A stretch of DNA of 64,000 bases from Thermopolyspora flexuosa (GTDB lineage Bacteria > Actinomycetota > Actinomycetes > Streptosporangiales > Streptosporangiaceae): positions 5,146,001 through 5,210,000 of the forward strand of contig NZ_VFPQ01000001.1 of assembly GCF_006716785.1 (NCBI RefSeq), in the 5' to 3' direction. Position numbers and translations under genes: made by a program. The notes beneath the pieces were generated by a model that made no database searches, was not told the DNA's origin, and saw only the letters and a list, made by a program, of their open reading frames with translations. Positions 32,689 to 41,390 of this stretch are shown here, piece after piece. Numbering within the stretch: position 1 is the first letter of the stretch; every line of letters starts with the position of its first letter.

Positions 32689-33486
32689 ATGCGCATCTGG
32701 CACCAGAGCTTCACCGTGCTCGACGACGTGCCGCACTACCGGGACGCGCTGCGCCGGCATCTGACCGCGGCCGCCCGGCCCGGCACCGAGGTGGAGCTGC
32801 ACGGCATGGCGCCCGGCACCTACCCGAGCTCCTATCCGGGGGTGCACATCGGCCACCTCTACCTGACGAACCTCCACCGCGAGCAGTTCGTGCGGGCCGC
32901 GCTCGCCGCCGAGGAGCAGGGCTACGACGCGTTCTTCATCGCCACCCTCCCGGACACCGGGTTCGAGGAGATCCGCACCCTGGTGGACATCCCGGTGGTG
33001 GCGTTCGGCAACGCCTCGGTGGCGTACGCGGCGACGCTCGGCACCTGCGTCGGCATCGTCAACTTCATCGCCGCGCTCGAGCCGCAGATCCGCCGCAACA
33101 TGGCCGCATACGGCCTCGGCTCGCTCGTCGGCCCGATCGTGCAGGTCGAGGCCGAGTTCACCGACGTGATGGCCGCCTACGACAACCCCGGGCCGCTGGT
33201 CGACGCGTTCCGCCGGGCCGCGCGGAAGGCGATCGACGCCGGGGCGAACGTGATCGTCCCCGGGGAGGGGCCGCTCAACGTGTTCCTCGCCGACCAGGGG
33301 ATCTCCCGGGTGGACGAGGTCCCGGTGATCGACTCGCTCGCCACCGGGCTCGCGCTCGCCGAGACCCGGGCCGAGTTCCACCGGCGCAGCGGGCTGCGCC
33401 CGGCCCGCACCGGCATGTACTTCAGCAAGCCCGACATGGCGATGGTGCGGGCGGCGCGCAAGTTCTACTTCGGGGGTGACCGGTGA
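32689..33486 (+). CDS. Asp/Glu racemase-fold protein lacking both catalytic cysteines
   Basis: This 265-aa protein has the two-domain fold of the Asp/Glu/hydantoin racemase and maleate isomerase superfamily (GYDAFFIATLPDTGFEEIR; LVDAFRRAARKAIDAGANVIVPGEGPLN). In family members the two domains each give a Cys at the end of these strands (pattern A-C-F-x-D and G-C). Here those positions read Thr and Glu. The enzyme therefore cannot use the usual two-Cys racemase chemistry and may be a lyase, decarboxylase or isomerase of another kind. ATG 32689 has AGGA 8 nt upstream. It couples by GTGA to flavoprotein 3. Confidence 0.78.
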   Translation: MRIWHQSFTVLDDVPHYRDALRRHLTAAARPGTEVELHGMAPGTYPSSYPGVHIGHLYLTNLHREQFVRAALAAEEQGYDAFFIATLPDTGFEEIRTLVDIPVVAFGNASVAYAATLGTCVGIVNFIAALEPQIRRNMAAYGLGSLVGPIVQVEAEFTDVMAAYDNPGPLVDAFRRAARKAIDAGANVIVPGEGPLNVFLADQGISRVDEVPVIDSLATGLALAETRAEFHRRSGLRPARTGMYFSKPDMAMVRAARKFYFGGDR

Positions 33487-34868
33487 CGGGGTTCGACTAC
33501 GAGGTCGACGTCGCGGTGGTCGGCGGCGGGGCGTGCGGCCTCATGGCCGCGCTGCGCGCGGCCCGCGACCCGGGGCTGGTCGTCGCGGTGTACGAGAAGA
33601 GCACCAAGGAGGGCTGCAACACCCAGTTCTCCAGCGGCAGCCTCGCCGCGGGCGGCACCCGCTTCCAGCGGGAGGCGGGCATCGACGACTCGCCGGAACG
33701 GCACGCCGCCGACATCCTCGCGGTCAACCGCGACCCGGACTCCGCGCCGATCGTGCACGCGCTGTGCCGGGTCGCGCCCCGGTACGTGGAGTGGCTCGCC
33801 GACGAGCTCGGCCACCCGGTCGAGATCGGGGTCGACATGGCCCGGTCCGGGCAGAGCGTGCCGCGGCTGCACACCGACACCGGCCGCGCGGGCGGCGGCC
33901 GGCTCGTGGCCACCCTGCGCAAGGCGGTGGAGTCGGCCGACAACATCGCGTTCGTCGACAACACCCCCGGCGTGGGCCTGATCGCCGAGACGGCCGGCGG
34001 CCGGGTCCGGGTCACCGGGGTCGAGGTGCTGGAGAACGGCGAACGCCGCCGGGTCGGCGCGAAGGCGGTCGTGCTCGCCGCCGACGGCTTCGGCAACAAC
34101 CCGACGATGCTCGCCGAGTACTGCCCGCAGGCCGTCGGCGCGTTCTACGGCGGGGTGAGCACGAGCACCGGCGACGCCATCTCCTGGGGCATCGGGCTCG
34201 GCGCGGCCGTCCGCAACATGGGCGCCTACCTCGGCCACGGCCTCGTCGTCCCCGGCCACGGCACCCGGCTCAACCCGGTGCTGCCGTTCCTCGGCGCGCT
34301 GCTCGTCGGCGTGGACGGCCGCCGGTTCGTCGACGAGAAGGCCCAGGGTTACTCCAAGCTCGGCCGCATCATCGCCGGGCAGCCCACGGGCCGTGCCGTA
34401 CTGATCTGGGACGAGCGCATGCACGAGATCGCGATGAACTCCGAGCTCATGCGCGAGTCCGCCGCGGCCGGCGCGTTCGCCCGGTACGGCTCGGCCGCCG
34501 AGCTCGCCGCCGCGTTCTCGCTGCCCGAGCAGGCCCTCGCCGAGACCCTCGCCGCCTTCCGCGCGGTCTCCGTCGTCGAGGACCCGTCCGGCTTCGACCA
34601 CGGCCCGCTCGAGTTCCCGCTGCTCGCCGCCTGGGTCACCCACGGCATCCTCACCACCCAGGGCGGCCTCGTCGTCGACACCACCGGCCGCGTCCGGCAC
34701 CGCGACGGCGGCCCCATCGCGAACCTGTACGCCGGGGGCGGCTCGGCCTGCGGCATCTCCGGCCCCTCCGCCGAGGGCTACATGTCCGGCAACGGCCTCC
34801 TCTCCGCCCTCGGCTTCGGCTGGATCATCGGCGACCACCTTGCCGGCGGCGGCCTGAAGGCCGCGTGA
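33483..34868 (+). CDS. FAD-dependent fumarate-reductase-type dehydrogenase 3
   Basis: This 461-aa flavoprotein begins VAVVGGGACGLMAALRAA and has the GCNTQFSSGSLAAGGTRFQ substrate-loop segment, VVLAADGFGNNPTML, and a C-terminal FAD motif NLYAGGGSACGISGPSAEGY. It is distantly similar to the other two flavoproteins of the operon and also soluble. Three members in one operon suggest successive dehydrogenations or reductions on a ring or polycarboxylate. Substrate unknown. It ends 19 bp before the MmgE/PrpD gene. Confidence 0.85.
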   Translation: MTGFDYEVDVAVVGGGACGLMAALRAARDPGLVVAVYEKSTKEGCNTQFSSGSLAAGGTRFQREAGIDDSPERHAADILAVNRDPDSAPIVHALCRVAPRYVEWLADELGHPVEIGVDMARSGQSVPRLHTDTGRAGGGRLVATLRKAVESADNIAFVDNTPGVGLIAETAGGRVRVTGVEVLENGERRRVGAKAVVLAADGFGNNPTMLAEYCPQAVGAFYGGVSTSTGDAISWGIGLGAAVRNMGAYLGHGLVVPGHGTRLNPVLPFLGALLVGVDGRRFVDEKAQGYSKLGRIIAGQPTGRAVLIWDERMHEIAMNSELMRESAAAGAFARYGSAAELAAAFSLPEQALAETLAAFRAVSVVEDPSGFDHGPLEFPLLAAWVTHGILTTQGGLVVDTTGRVRHRDGGPIANLYAGGGSACGISGPSAEGYMSGNGLLSALGFGWIIGDHLAGGGLKAA

Positions 34869-34887
34869 CGTCTCAGGAGAAGTGACC

Positions 34888-36282
34888 ATGCGGAACGCCG
34901 AACCCCCCGTCGAGCGGCTGATCGCCGAGAAGGCGGTGAGCCTGCGGTTCGAGGATCTTCCGGAGAACGTGGTACGGCTGGCGAAGGTCGCGGTCACCGA
35001 CACGATCGGGGTGGGCCTCGCCGGGACGCGGGAGCCGGTCGCGCGGGCCGCCGCAGATCTGGTGACCTCGACCACCGAGGCGCCGGGGTCGGCCACGGTG
35101 TGGGCGACCGGGTCCGGGTCGGCGCCGCAGGGCGCCGCGTACGCCAACGGGGTGGCCTGCCACGCGCTCGACTGGGACGACTACATGCACCCGATGCACG
35201 GCCACTGCAGCGCGGTGCTGCTGCCGGTGTGCTGGGCGCTCGCGGAGAGCGGGGACGCGGACGGGCGGCGGTTCCTGGAGGCGTTCGTCGCCGGGTACGA
35301 GGTCAACGGGATGCTGGGCCGTGTGCTGGCCACCCCGCACTACGAGAAGGGCTGGCACTCCACGAGCACGATCGGGGTGATCGGGGCGGCCGCGGCGGCG
35401 GCGCGCATGCTCGGGCTCACCGTCGACCAGACCGCGCACGCCCTCGGCATCGCGGCGTCGCACGCGAGCGGCATCCGGGTGAACTTCGGCTCGATGACCA
35501 AGGCGCTGCACGCCGGCCACGCCGCCCGCCAGGGGGTGACCGCCGCGCTGCTCGCCCGCCGCGGGGTGACCGCCTCGGCCGAGTGGCTGCTCGGCCCGAA
35601 CGGCTACCTCGCCACGTACGGCGGGCAGATGACCCCGGCCGAGGCCGCCGAGTCGATCCGCGCCCACACGTTCGACACGTTCGTCATCGAGGGCCCGGTC
35701 GGCCTGGTGCAGAAGCCGTACGCGTGCTGCGGCAGCAGCCACGCCGCGGTCGAGGCGACGATCGCGCTCGTCGAGGAGCACGACCTGACCCCCGAGCGCA
35801 TCGACGCGATCGAGGTGCACGTCGACCCGCTGCTCAACAAGACGCTCATCCACCACGACGCGGCGAACGCGCTCGAGGGCCGGTACTGCCTGGAGTACAC
35901 GATCGCGGTCGCCGCGGTGGACCGGGCGGGCGGCGCGGCGCAGTTCAGCGACGAGTCGGTGGGCCGTCCCGAGGTGCGCGCGCTGATGCCGAAGGTGCGC
36001 CGCATCGCCGACCGCCGCAACGGCCCGGAGGCCCGGTTCGCCGCCGAGGTGGTGATCCGCTCCGGCGGCCGGGAGTACCGCCGCTTCCAGGAGCACCAGC
36101 CCGGCCACCCGAGCCACCCGCTCACCGAGGCGCAGCGCGCCGCCAAGTTCGCCGCCGCGGTCCGCCCGGTGCTCGGCGACCGCGCCGACGAGCTGCGCCT
36201 CCGGACCGCCGACCTGGAGCACGTCACCGCCTGGCGCGAGCTCGCCGACCTCATCCTCCTCCCCACGGCGGTGCCGGCCTGA
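34888..36282 (+). CDS. MmgE/PrpD-family protein
   Basis: This 464-aa protein of the 2-methylcitrate dehydratase/cis-aconitate decarboxylase/iminodisuccinate epimerase superfamily has VAVTDTIGVGLAG near the N-terminus and the ANGVACHALDWDDYMHPMHGHCSAVLLPV segment (family HALDFDD-like active-site stretch). GWHSTSTIGVIGAAAAAARMLGL and the QKPYACCGSSHAAVEA loop follow. It would dehydrate, decarboxylate or epimerise a polycarboxylic acid. With the upstream 2-methylisocitrate lyase-like gene it could process a substituted citrate. AGGAG is 9 nt from ATG 34888. Confidence 0.88.
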   Translation: MRNAEPPVERLIAEKAVSLRFEDLPENVVRLAKVAVTDTIGVGLAGTREPVARAAADLVTSTTEAPGSATVWATGSGSAPQGAAYANGVACHALDWDDYMHPMHGHCSAVLLPVCWALAESGDADGRRFLEAFVAGYEVNGMLGRVLATPHYEKGWHSTSTIGVIGAAAAAARMLGLTVDQTAHALGIAASHASGIRVNFGSMTKALHAGHAARQGVTAALLARRGVTASAEWLLGPNGYLATYGGQMTPAEAAESIRAHTFDTFVIEGPVGLVQKPYACCGSSHAAVEATIALVEEHDLTPERIDAIEVHVDPLLNKTLIHHDAANALEGRYCLEYTIAVAAVDRAGGAAQFSDESVGRPEVRALMPKVRRIADRRNGPEARFAAEVVIRSGGREYRRFQEHQPGHPSHPLTEAQRAAKFAAAVRPVLGDRADELRLRTADLEHVTAWRELADLILLPTAVPA

Positions 36283-36385
36283 CCGGCCCGCGACTCCGCC
36301 GCACCACACGGCCGCCGGGGCACCCCGCCCCGGCGGCCACCTCTTTTCCGGGCCGCCGACGCGCGTGACACGTCGATGGCACGCC

Positions 36386-36451
36386 ATGCCACATCGGCGC
36401 CACACGCATGCCGCACCGGTGCCACGCCCATGCCGGCAGCCGGAGGCGGCC
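36386..36451. repeat. Imperfect 22-bp tandem repeats
   Basis: Units beginning ATGCC start at 36386, 36408 and 36430. The first two agree at 17 of 22 positions, including a shared GGNGCCAC in their second half; the third is more diverged. The wider 36360-36520 interval is crowded with further TGCCAC and GTGCCG words. It lies between the convergent MmgE/PrpD and LivF genes. Function unknown. Confidence 0.5.
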
Positions 36452-36521
36452 GCGCCGCATCCGTGACACACCCGTGCCACGGCATGCCACGCGCGTGCCG
36501 TACCGGGCGTGCCGCACACGC

Positions 36522-36558
36522 GAACGCCGGTGTCCTCGGCCTCGGGACACCGGCGTTC
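36522..36558. terminator. Bidirectional 14-bp terminator hairpin
   Basis: GAACGCCGGTGTCC (36522-36535) pairs exactly with 36545-36558 around a 9-nt loop. It lies 240 bp after the plus-strand MmgE/PrpD gene and 14 bp after the end of the minus-strand LivF gene, and can serve both converging units. No U-run. Confidence 0.6.
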
Positions 36559-36571
36559 CGGCCGGTACGGC

Positions 36572-37303
36572 TCAGCCCTTCGCGGAGCCCGGCGTGGCCT
36601 CGGGGGAGCCGAAGTACGCGTTCTGCAGCAGCGTGCCGTCGGCGAGCCCGGCGACGTCGCCGGTGTACACGGCGCGGCCGTTGGCGAGCACCACCGCCCG
36701 GTCGCAGATCCGCAGCGCGGCCGAGAAGTTCTGCTCGACCAGCAACACCGGGGTGCGCCCGGCAATTTGCCGCAGCGCCTCGTACACGGTCTGCGCGACC
36801 AGCGGCGACAGCCCGAGCGACGGCTCGTCGAGCATGATGAGCCGCGGGTTGCCGACGAGCGCGCGGCCGATCGCCACCATCTGCTGCTGGCCGCCGGACA
36901 GCGTCCACGCCATCTGGTGCGGGATCTCCCGCAGCGCGGGGAACAGGTCGAACACGTCGTCCACGGTGTGCCCGCCGCCGCGGCGGCCCTGCGCGGTCAT
37001 GCCGACCTGCAGGTTCTCCAGCACGGTGAGGTTGCCGAACAGCCGCCGCCCCTCGGGCACGTGGATGAGCCCGAGCCGGGCGATGCGCTCGGGGGACATG
37101 CCGCGCAGGCTGACCCCGTCGAAGACGACCTCCCCCTCATGCGGCACCAGCCCGGAAACGGCCTTGAGGGTGCTCGACTTGCCCGCGCCGTTCGCGCCGA
37201 GCAGGGCGAGGGCGCCGCTCGACGCCATGGCCAGATCGAGCCCGTCCACGGCGACGGTGGTGCCGTACCGGACCCGCAGTCCCGAGATGCTCAACATGCT
37301 CAT
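36572..37303 (-). CDS. livF: Branched-chain-type ABC transporter ATP-binding protein LivF
   Basis: This 243-aa ATPase has Walker A GANGAGKSS, signature LSGGQQQM, Walker B LIMLDEPSLGLSPL and the LivF-typical HVPEGRRLFGNLTVLENL. It energises the LivH/LivM importer with LivG. ATG 37303 overlaps the livG stop (ATGA). It is the last gene of a nine-gene minus-strand unit that begins with the dioxygenase genes, so the solute is probably the aromatic acid fed to the dioxygenase rather than leucine. Confidence 0.93.
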   Translation of the reverse strand: MSMLSISGLRVRYGTTVAVDGLDLAMASSGALALLGANGAGKSSTLKAVSGLVPHEGEVVFDGVSLRGMSPERIARLGLIHVPEGRRLFGNLTVLENLQVGMTAQGRRGGGHTVDDVFDLFPALREIPHQMAWTLSGGQQQMVAIGRALVGNPRLIMLDEPSLGLSPLVAQTVYEALRQIAGRTPVLLVEQNFSAALRICDRAVVLANGRAVYTGDVAGLADGTLLQNAYFGSPEATPGSAKG

Positions 37304-38046
37304 GTCCCCAGGTAGGCCTCGATGACGGCGGGGTCCTGGAAGACCCGCTCGGGTGGGCCGGACGCGATCAGCCGCCCCAGCTCGAGGACGTCGATGCGGT
37401 CGCAGATCCGGCTCAGGTACTCGATCTTGTGGTCGACGATGAGCAGCGAGACGCCCTGCTCGCTCACCGACCGCAGCAGCTCGGCGAGCCGGTTGGTCTC
37501 CTCGGCGTTGAGCCCGGCCGACGGCTCGTCGAGCGCGATCACCGCGGGCTCCCCGGCGAGCGCCCGCGCGATCTCCAGGTACCGGGCCTGGCCGTACGCG
37601 AGCCCCTTCGCGGGCCGGTCCCACATCCCGTCGAGCCCCACCGTGGCCAGCGCCCGGCGCGCCCGCTCGGTGCGTTCGTGCTCGTCGCGGAGCATGCGGC
37701 GGCGGCCCAGCGTGGCGCCGAGGAACCCGGTGCGGCGGAACCGCTCGCCGGACAGCATCACGTTCTCCACGCAGGTGAGGTCGTCGAACACCTGCGGGGT
37801 CTGGAAGGTACGGCTCAGCCCGGCGGCCCGCACCTTGAGCGGCCGGCCCATCGGCACCGGCACGCCGCGCAGCGTGAGCGAGCCGGTGGCCGGGACGATG
37901 CCGCAGATCGCGTTGAGGAAGCTCGTCTTCCCGGACCCGTTCGGGCCGACGAGGCCGACCACCTCGCCGCGGCCGAGGCGCAGCGACACCCCGTCGACCG
38001 CGGTGTTGCCGCCGAATTTGACCCGGATGTCCGTCGCCTCAAGCAT
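37300..38046 (-). CDS. livG: Branched-chain-type ABC transporter ATP-binding protein LivG
   Basis: This 248-aa ATPase has Walker A GPNGSGKTS, the LivG-typical LSRTFQTPQVFDDLTCVENVML, signature region LAYGQARYLEIARAL, and Walker B VIALDEPSAGLNAEE. It ends with the LivG-family PPERVFQDPAVIEAYLG. It overlaps livM by 8 bp and livF by 4 bp. It is the second ATPase of the importer. Confidence 0.93.
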   Translation of the reverse strand: MLEATDIRVKFGGNTAVDGVSLRLGRGEVVGLVGPNGSGKTSFLNAICGIVPATGSLTLRGVPVPMGRPLKVRAAGLSRTFQTPQVFDDLTCVENVMLSGERFRRTGFLGATLGRRRMLRDEHERTERARRALATVGLDGMWDRPAKGLAYGQARYLEIARALAGEPAVIALDEPSAGLNAEETNRLAELLRSVSEQGVSLLIVDHKIEYLSRICDRIDVLELGRLIASGPPERVFQDPAVIEAYLGT

Positions 38047-39115
38047 GCGTCGTCACCCCGCTCGACCGGCCGCCGCCGCGGCGGCGGTGCCGTACCTTCC
38101 CGGCGAGCCACGCCACGCCGCCGACGATGCCGTTGGGGAAGAGCACGATCGTGGCGAGCAGGAGCAGCGAGTAGACCACGGTCTCGTACTCCTTCACCGG
38201 CCGCAGGAACTCCGGCAGCCAGGTGAGGAAGAACGCGCCCGCGACCCCGCCCCACATCGAGCCGACCCCGCCGAGCAGCAGCATCAGGTAGAGGTTGATC
38301 GCCACGCCGACCTCGAACGCCTCCGGCGCGATCGTGCCGAGCGAGTGCGCCTGCAGCACCCCGGCGAGCGCGCCGAGCGTTGAGCCGTAGGTGAACAGGG
38401 TCATCGCGCTGCGCCGCGGGTCGATGCCGTTCGACTCGGTGACCTGCGGGATCGCCTTCACCGCGAGCGCGTGCCGGCGCAGCGGGGAGCGCTCCAGCAG
38501 CACGCTGAGCAGCAGCACCACCCCGAGTACGGCGAGCAGGAACCAGAAGATCTGCCCGGAGGTGGCGAACTCGTACCCGGCGACGCTCGGCGGGGCGATG
38601 CCGTACAGCATGCCGCCGCCGGTCGGCCCGGCGGTGACCTCCCAGTTCCGGAACACCAGCACGGCGATCTCCGCGAACGCCATCGCGCCGATCGCGAAGT
38701 ACATGTGCTTGGCGTCGCGCAGCAGGAAGGCGAGCAGGTACGCGAGCACCGCCGCGACGATCAGCGCCACCCCGGCGGCGAACACGAACCCGTGCTCGGG
38801 GGTGAGGATCGCCGAGGTGTACGCGCCGATGCCCATGAACGCCGCCTGGGAGAAGGCGAACATGCCGCCGAGCTGGTAGGCGAAGTAGAGGCCGACCGTG
38901 GCGACCGAGGCGGTCAGCGCGGTGTTGAACACGCTGATCTGGTACATGTTCCCGGTGTTTCCGGCGCCCGCGAGCGCGATCACGGCGAGCACGACGGCCA
39001 CGGTCAGGTAGTGGCGCCGCCCGTAGACCGGGGGCAGCCCGCCGACGGCCGCGGCCCGGCGCCGGCCCGGCGCGGCCGTACCGGTGCGCCGATCAGAGGC
39101 GAGCACGGGCCTCAC
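38039..39115 (-). CDS. livM: Branched-chain-type ABC transporter permease LivM
   Basis: This 358-aa polytopic protein has about ten helices, with the LivM hallmarks FAYQLGGMFAFSQAAFMGIGAY, ATSGQIFWFLLAVLGVVLLL, and the coupling segment SPLRRHALAVKAIPQVTESNGI followed by LGGVGSMWGGVAGAFFL. The N-terminal 35 residues and the C-terminal Arg/Gly tail are longer than usual. GTG 39115 lies inside the livH gene (23-bp overlap). Confidence 0.92.
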   Translation of the reverse strand: MRPVLASDRRTGTAAPGRRRAAAVGGLPPVYGRRHYLTVAVVLAVIALAGAGNTGNMYQISVFNTALTASVATVGLYFAYQLGGMFAFSQAAFMGIGAYTSAILTPEHGFVFAAGVALIVAAVLAYLLAFLLRDAKHMYFAIGAMAFAEIAVLVFRNWEVTAGPTGGGMLYGIAPPSVAGYEFATSGQIFWFLLAVLGVVLLLSVLLERSPLRRHALAVKAIPQVTESNGIDPRRSAMTLFTYGSTLGALAGVLQAHSLGTIAPEAFEVGVAINLYLMLLLGGVGSMWGGVAGAFFLTWLPEFLRPVKEYETVVYSLLLLATIVLFPNGIVGGVAWLAGKVRHRRRGGGRSSGVTTHA

Positions 39116-39968
39116 CTCCGAACAGTCCCTCGGGCCGGAAGGCGATGATCAGCAGCATGGCGGCGAACGGGAACACCTCCCGCCAGTTCGTGGAGATGTA
39201 GCCGCCGCCGAACTGCTCCACCAGGCCGAGCAGTACGGCACCGGCGACCACGCCGCCGAACCGTCCGAACCCGCCGATGATCGCCGCCCCGAACGCGAAC
39301 AGCATCGGCGACAGCCCCATCTCGGGGGTGAGCGCGGCGACCGGCCCGAGCAGCGTGCCCGCGAGCCCGGCCATCGCGCTGGCGAGCGCGAACGTGATGA
39401 TCGACAGCCGGTTCACCGGGATGCCCTGCAGCCGGGCGGCGTCCCGGTCGAACGCGAGCGCGCGCACCTGGCGGCCCATGCGGGTGCGGTTGAACGCCCA
39501 GGACAGCGCGGCCACCGCGATCGCGCAGACCACGATCACGAACAGCGAGTGCTTCGGCACCGGGGCGCCCAGGATCTCCACGGTCTCCAGGCCGAACGGG
39601 CTCGCCAGGCTGCGCGGCTCGGCGTCGTACCACAGCACGATGAGCCCGACGAACGCGAACCCGCCCGCGAGCGTGGACAGGAACACCGAGTCGACCGGCC
39701 GGGAGCGCAGCGGCGCGTACGCGAGACGTTCCAGCCCGACGCCGACGAGGGCCATCACGGCGATCGACAGCAGGTACGCGGCGACCAGCGGCAGCCCGAG
39801 GTCGGTGGAGGCCCAGAACGCGAGGTACGCGCCGAGGCCCACGAGCCCGAACTGGGCCGCGTTCACGATCCCGGTGGCCTTGTAGAGGATGACGATCCCG
39901 AGGGAGACGAGGGTGTAGATCGCCCCGAGCGTCAGGCCGCTGAACAGCAGCGCGACGAAGTTGCTCAT
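39093..39968 (-). CDS. livH: Branched-chain-type ABC transporter permease LivH
   Basis: This 291-aa polytopic protein has LivH hallmarks: FSGLTLGAIYTLVSLGIVILYKATGIVNAAQFG at the N-terminus, the coupling segment RTRMGRQVRALAFDRDAARLQGIPV, and FAFGAAIIGGFGRFGGVVAGAVLLGLVEQ. ATG 39968 follows livK by 64 bp. It forms the membrane channel with LivM. Confidence 0.93.
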   Translation of the reverse strand: MSNFVALLFSGLTLGAIYTLVSLGIVILYKATGIVNAAQFGLVGLGAYLAFWASTDLGLPLVAAYLLSIAVMALVGVGLERLAYAPLRSRPVDSVFLSTLAGGFAFVGLIVLWYDAEPRSLASPFGLETVEILGAPVPKHSLFVIVVCAIAVAALSWAFNRTRMGRQVRALAFDRDAARLQGIPVNRLSIITFALASAMAGLAGTLLGPVAALTPEMGLSPMLFAFGAAIIGGFGRFGGVVAGAVLLGLVEQFGGGYISTNWREVFPFAAMLLIIAFRPEGLFGGEARARL

Positions 39969-40032
39969 CGGATCTCCGTTCCGGCCGCGCCGGGGGCCGG
40001 CGCCCGTCCGGCACGGCCGTCCACGTGGTGCG

Positions 40033-41259
40033 TCATCCCTGCTTGCGGCCGGTCCCGGCGAGCTCCGCGGCGGTGTACCGGGCCAGCTCCTTCGGCTCGC
40101 CCTTGGCGTAGGAGATCACCACGGCCTCGTGCATCAGCTCGTGCCGGTCGTCGGACTTGTACGTCGAGGCGCACATGGTGTTCTGCGAGAGGGTGAGCGT
40201 CGTCAGCGCCTCGGCGATCTTCGCGCGGTCGAGCGAGCCGGCCGCCTCGACCGCCGCCTTGGCGAGCTGGACCGCGTCGTACCCGGACGCGGCCGACGCG
40301 TCGGCCACCGCGTCGAACCGGGCCTGGAACCGCTTGGCCCACTCCTGCACGTGCGGCCGGGTGTCGGCGGCCGGGTCGCAGGAGGACATGCCGATGAGCG
40401 AGTCGCGGTTCTCCACCGGAACCAGGCCGAGGGTGTTCACGATGCCGACCGCGCTCGGGCCGAGGTGCGGGATGTCCCCCATCCCGTTCTGGTAGGCGGT
40501 CTTGGTGGCGAGCGCGAACTGGTTGGGGAAGCCCCAGTCGACGATGGCGTCCGCGCCGCGCATCGCGAGCAGCTCGTTGGTGAGGTCCTTGGCGTCCTGC
40601 GGGTACAGCTTGCTGTCGATCACCTCGACCCCGGCCGCCTGGAACTTCTCGGCGTACAGCGGCAGCGCGTTCTGGCCGAAGTCGGTGTTGAGGCCGAGCA
40701 GCCCGACCTTCTTCACCTTGACCTCCTTGATCAGGTACTCGGCCGCGGCGTGGATCTGCTCCGGCATCGGGGTGACCACGCGGAACGTGAGGTCGCCGCC
40801 GAAGCTCTCGTCCTTCGCCACCGCGGTGGAGGAGGCCATGTTGAGGTGGACCACCCCGGCACGCTGGTAGATCGGGGCGGCCGCGTTCGTCTGGATCGCG
40901 GTCGGGCCGCCGATCACGACGTCGACGCCCTCGGAGACCGCGAGCTGGGCGGCCGACGCGGACTTCTGCGCGTTCAGCGCGTCGTCGTACTCCTTCAGCT
41001 CGATCTTCTGGCCGTTGACGCCGCCCGCCGCGTTGATCTCCTCGACGGCGAACCGCACTCCGTTGACGTACGGCGCCTGCGACTGGGGGCCGGTGAGCGC
41101 GAACACGGAGCCGAGGACGAGCGGGCGGTTCGCGCCGTCGCCCTCCGCCGCCGTGCCGGTGCCGCCGCCGTTGCCGCAGGCGGCGCAGACGATGGCGCTG
41201 AGCAACGCGCCGACCCCTGCCTTGAGGGCTCTCTTCCGGTTGGCGAACCTGTCTGCCAC
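40033..41259 (-). CDS. livK: Branched-chain-type ABC transporter substrate-binding lipoprotein
   Basis: This 408-aa type I periplasmic-binding-fold protein starts with a basic n-region and hydrophobic core (MADRFANRKRALKAGVGALL). The lipobox is poor, VCAAC, with Cys about residue 28 as the probable lipid site. The mature part begins LVLGSVFALTGPQSQ and has VNGVRFAVEEINAAGGVNGQ, VVIGGPTAIQTNAAAPIYQR and a C-terminal lobe with ADASAASGYDAVQLAKAAVE. It would present the imported acid to LivHM. GTG 41259 is chosen; GTG 41268 is possible. Confidence 0.9.
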   Translation of the reverse strand: MADRFANRKRALKAGVGALLSAIVCAACGNGGGTGTAAEGDGANRPLVLGSVFALTGPQSQAPYVNGVRFAVEEINAAGGVNGQKIELKEYDDALNAQKSASAAQLAVSEGVDVVIGGPTAIQTNAAAPIYQRAGVVHLNMASSTAVAKDESFGGDLTFRVVTPMPEQIHAAAEYLIKEVKVKKVGLLGLNTDFGQNALPLYAEKFQAAGVEVIDSKLYPQDAKDLTNELLAMRGADAIVDWGFPNQFALATKTAYQNGMGDIPHLGPSAVGIVNTLGLVPVENRDSLIGMSSCDPAADTRPHVQEWAKRFQARFDAVADASAASGYDAVQLAKAAVEAAGSLDRAKIAEALTTLTLSQNTMCASTYKSDDRHELMHEAVVISYAKGEPKELARYTAAELAGTGRKQG

Positions 41260-41390
41260 GGTTTCCACTTCCTCTTGCGTGCGGACGTCCCGGCCGCGAT
41301 GGCGAGGGGCCGACGACGCTCTCTCGTGACCTGTGGGGAGGGGTGCCGGACGCGGTGCCGTACCGCGTCCGTGTGCGGGTGTGCGGCCGG

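Noticed and set aside
28341-34868. 3-ketosteroid delta-1-dehydrogenase identity for the FAD enzymes
   Set aside because: They are shorter than KstD (about 510-570 aa), I do not see the steroid-enzyme signatures, and no other steroid genes are present.
36386-36520. Possible CRISPR array
   Set aside because: Repeats are imperfect, only 22 bp apart with no unique spacers, and no cas genes are nearby.
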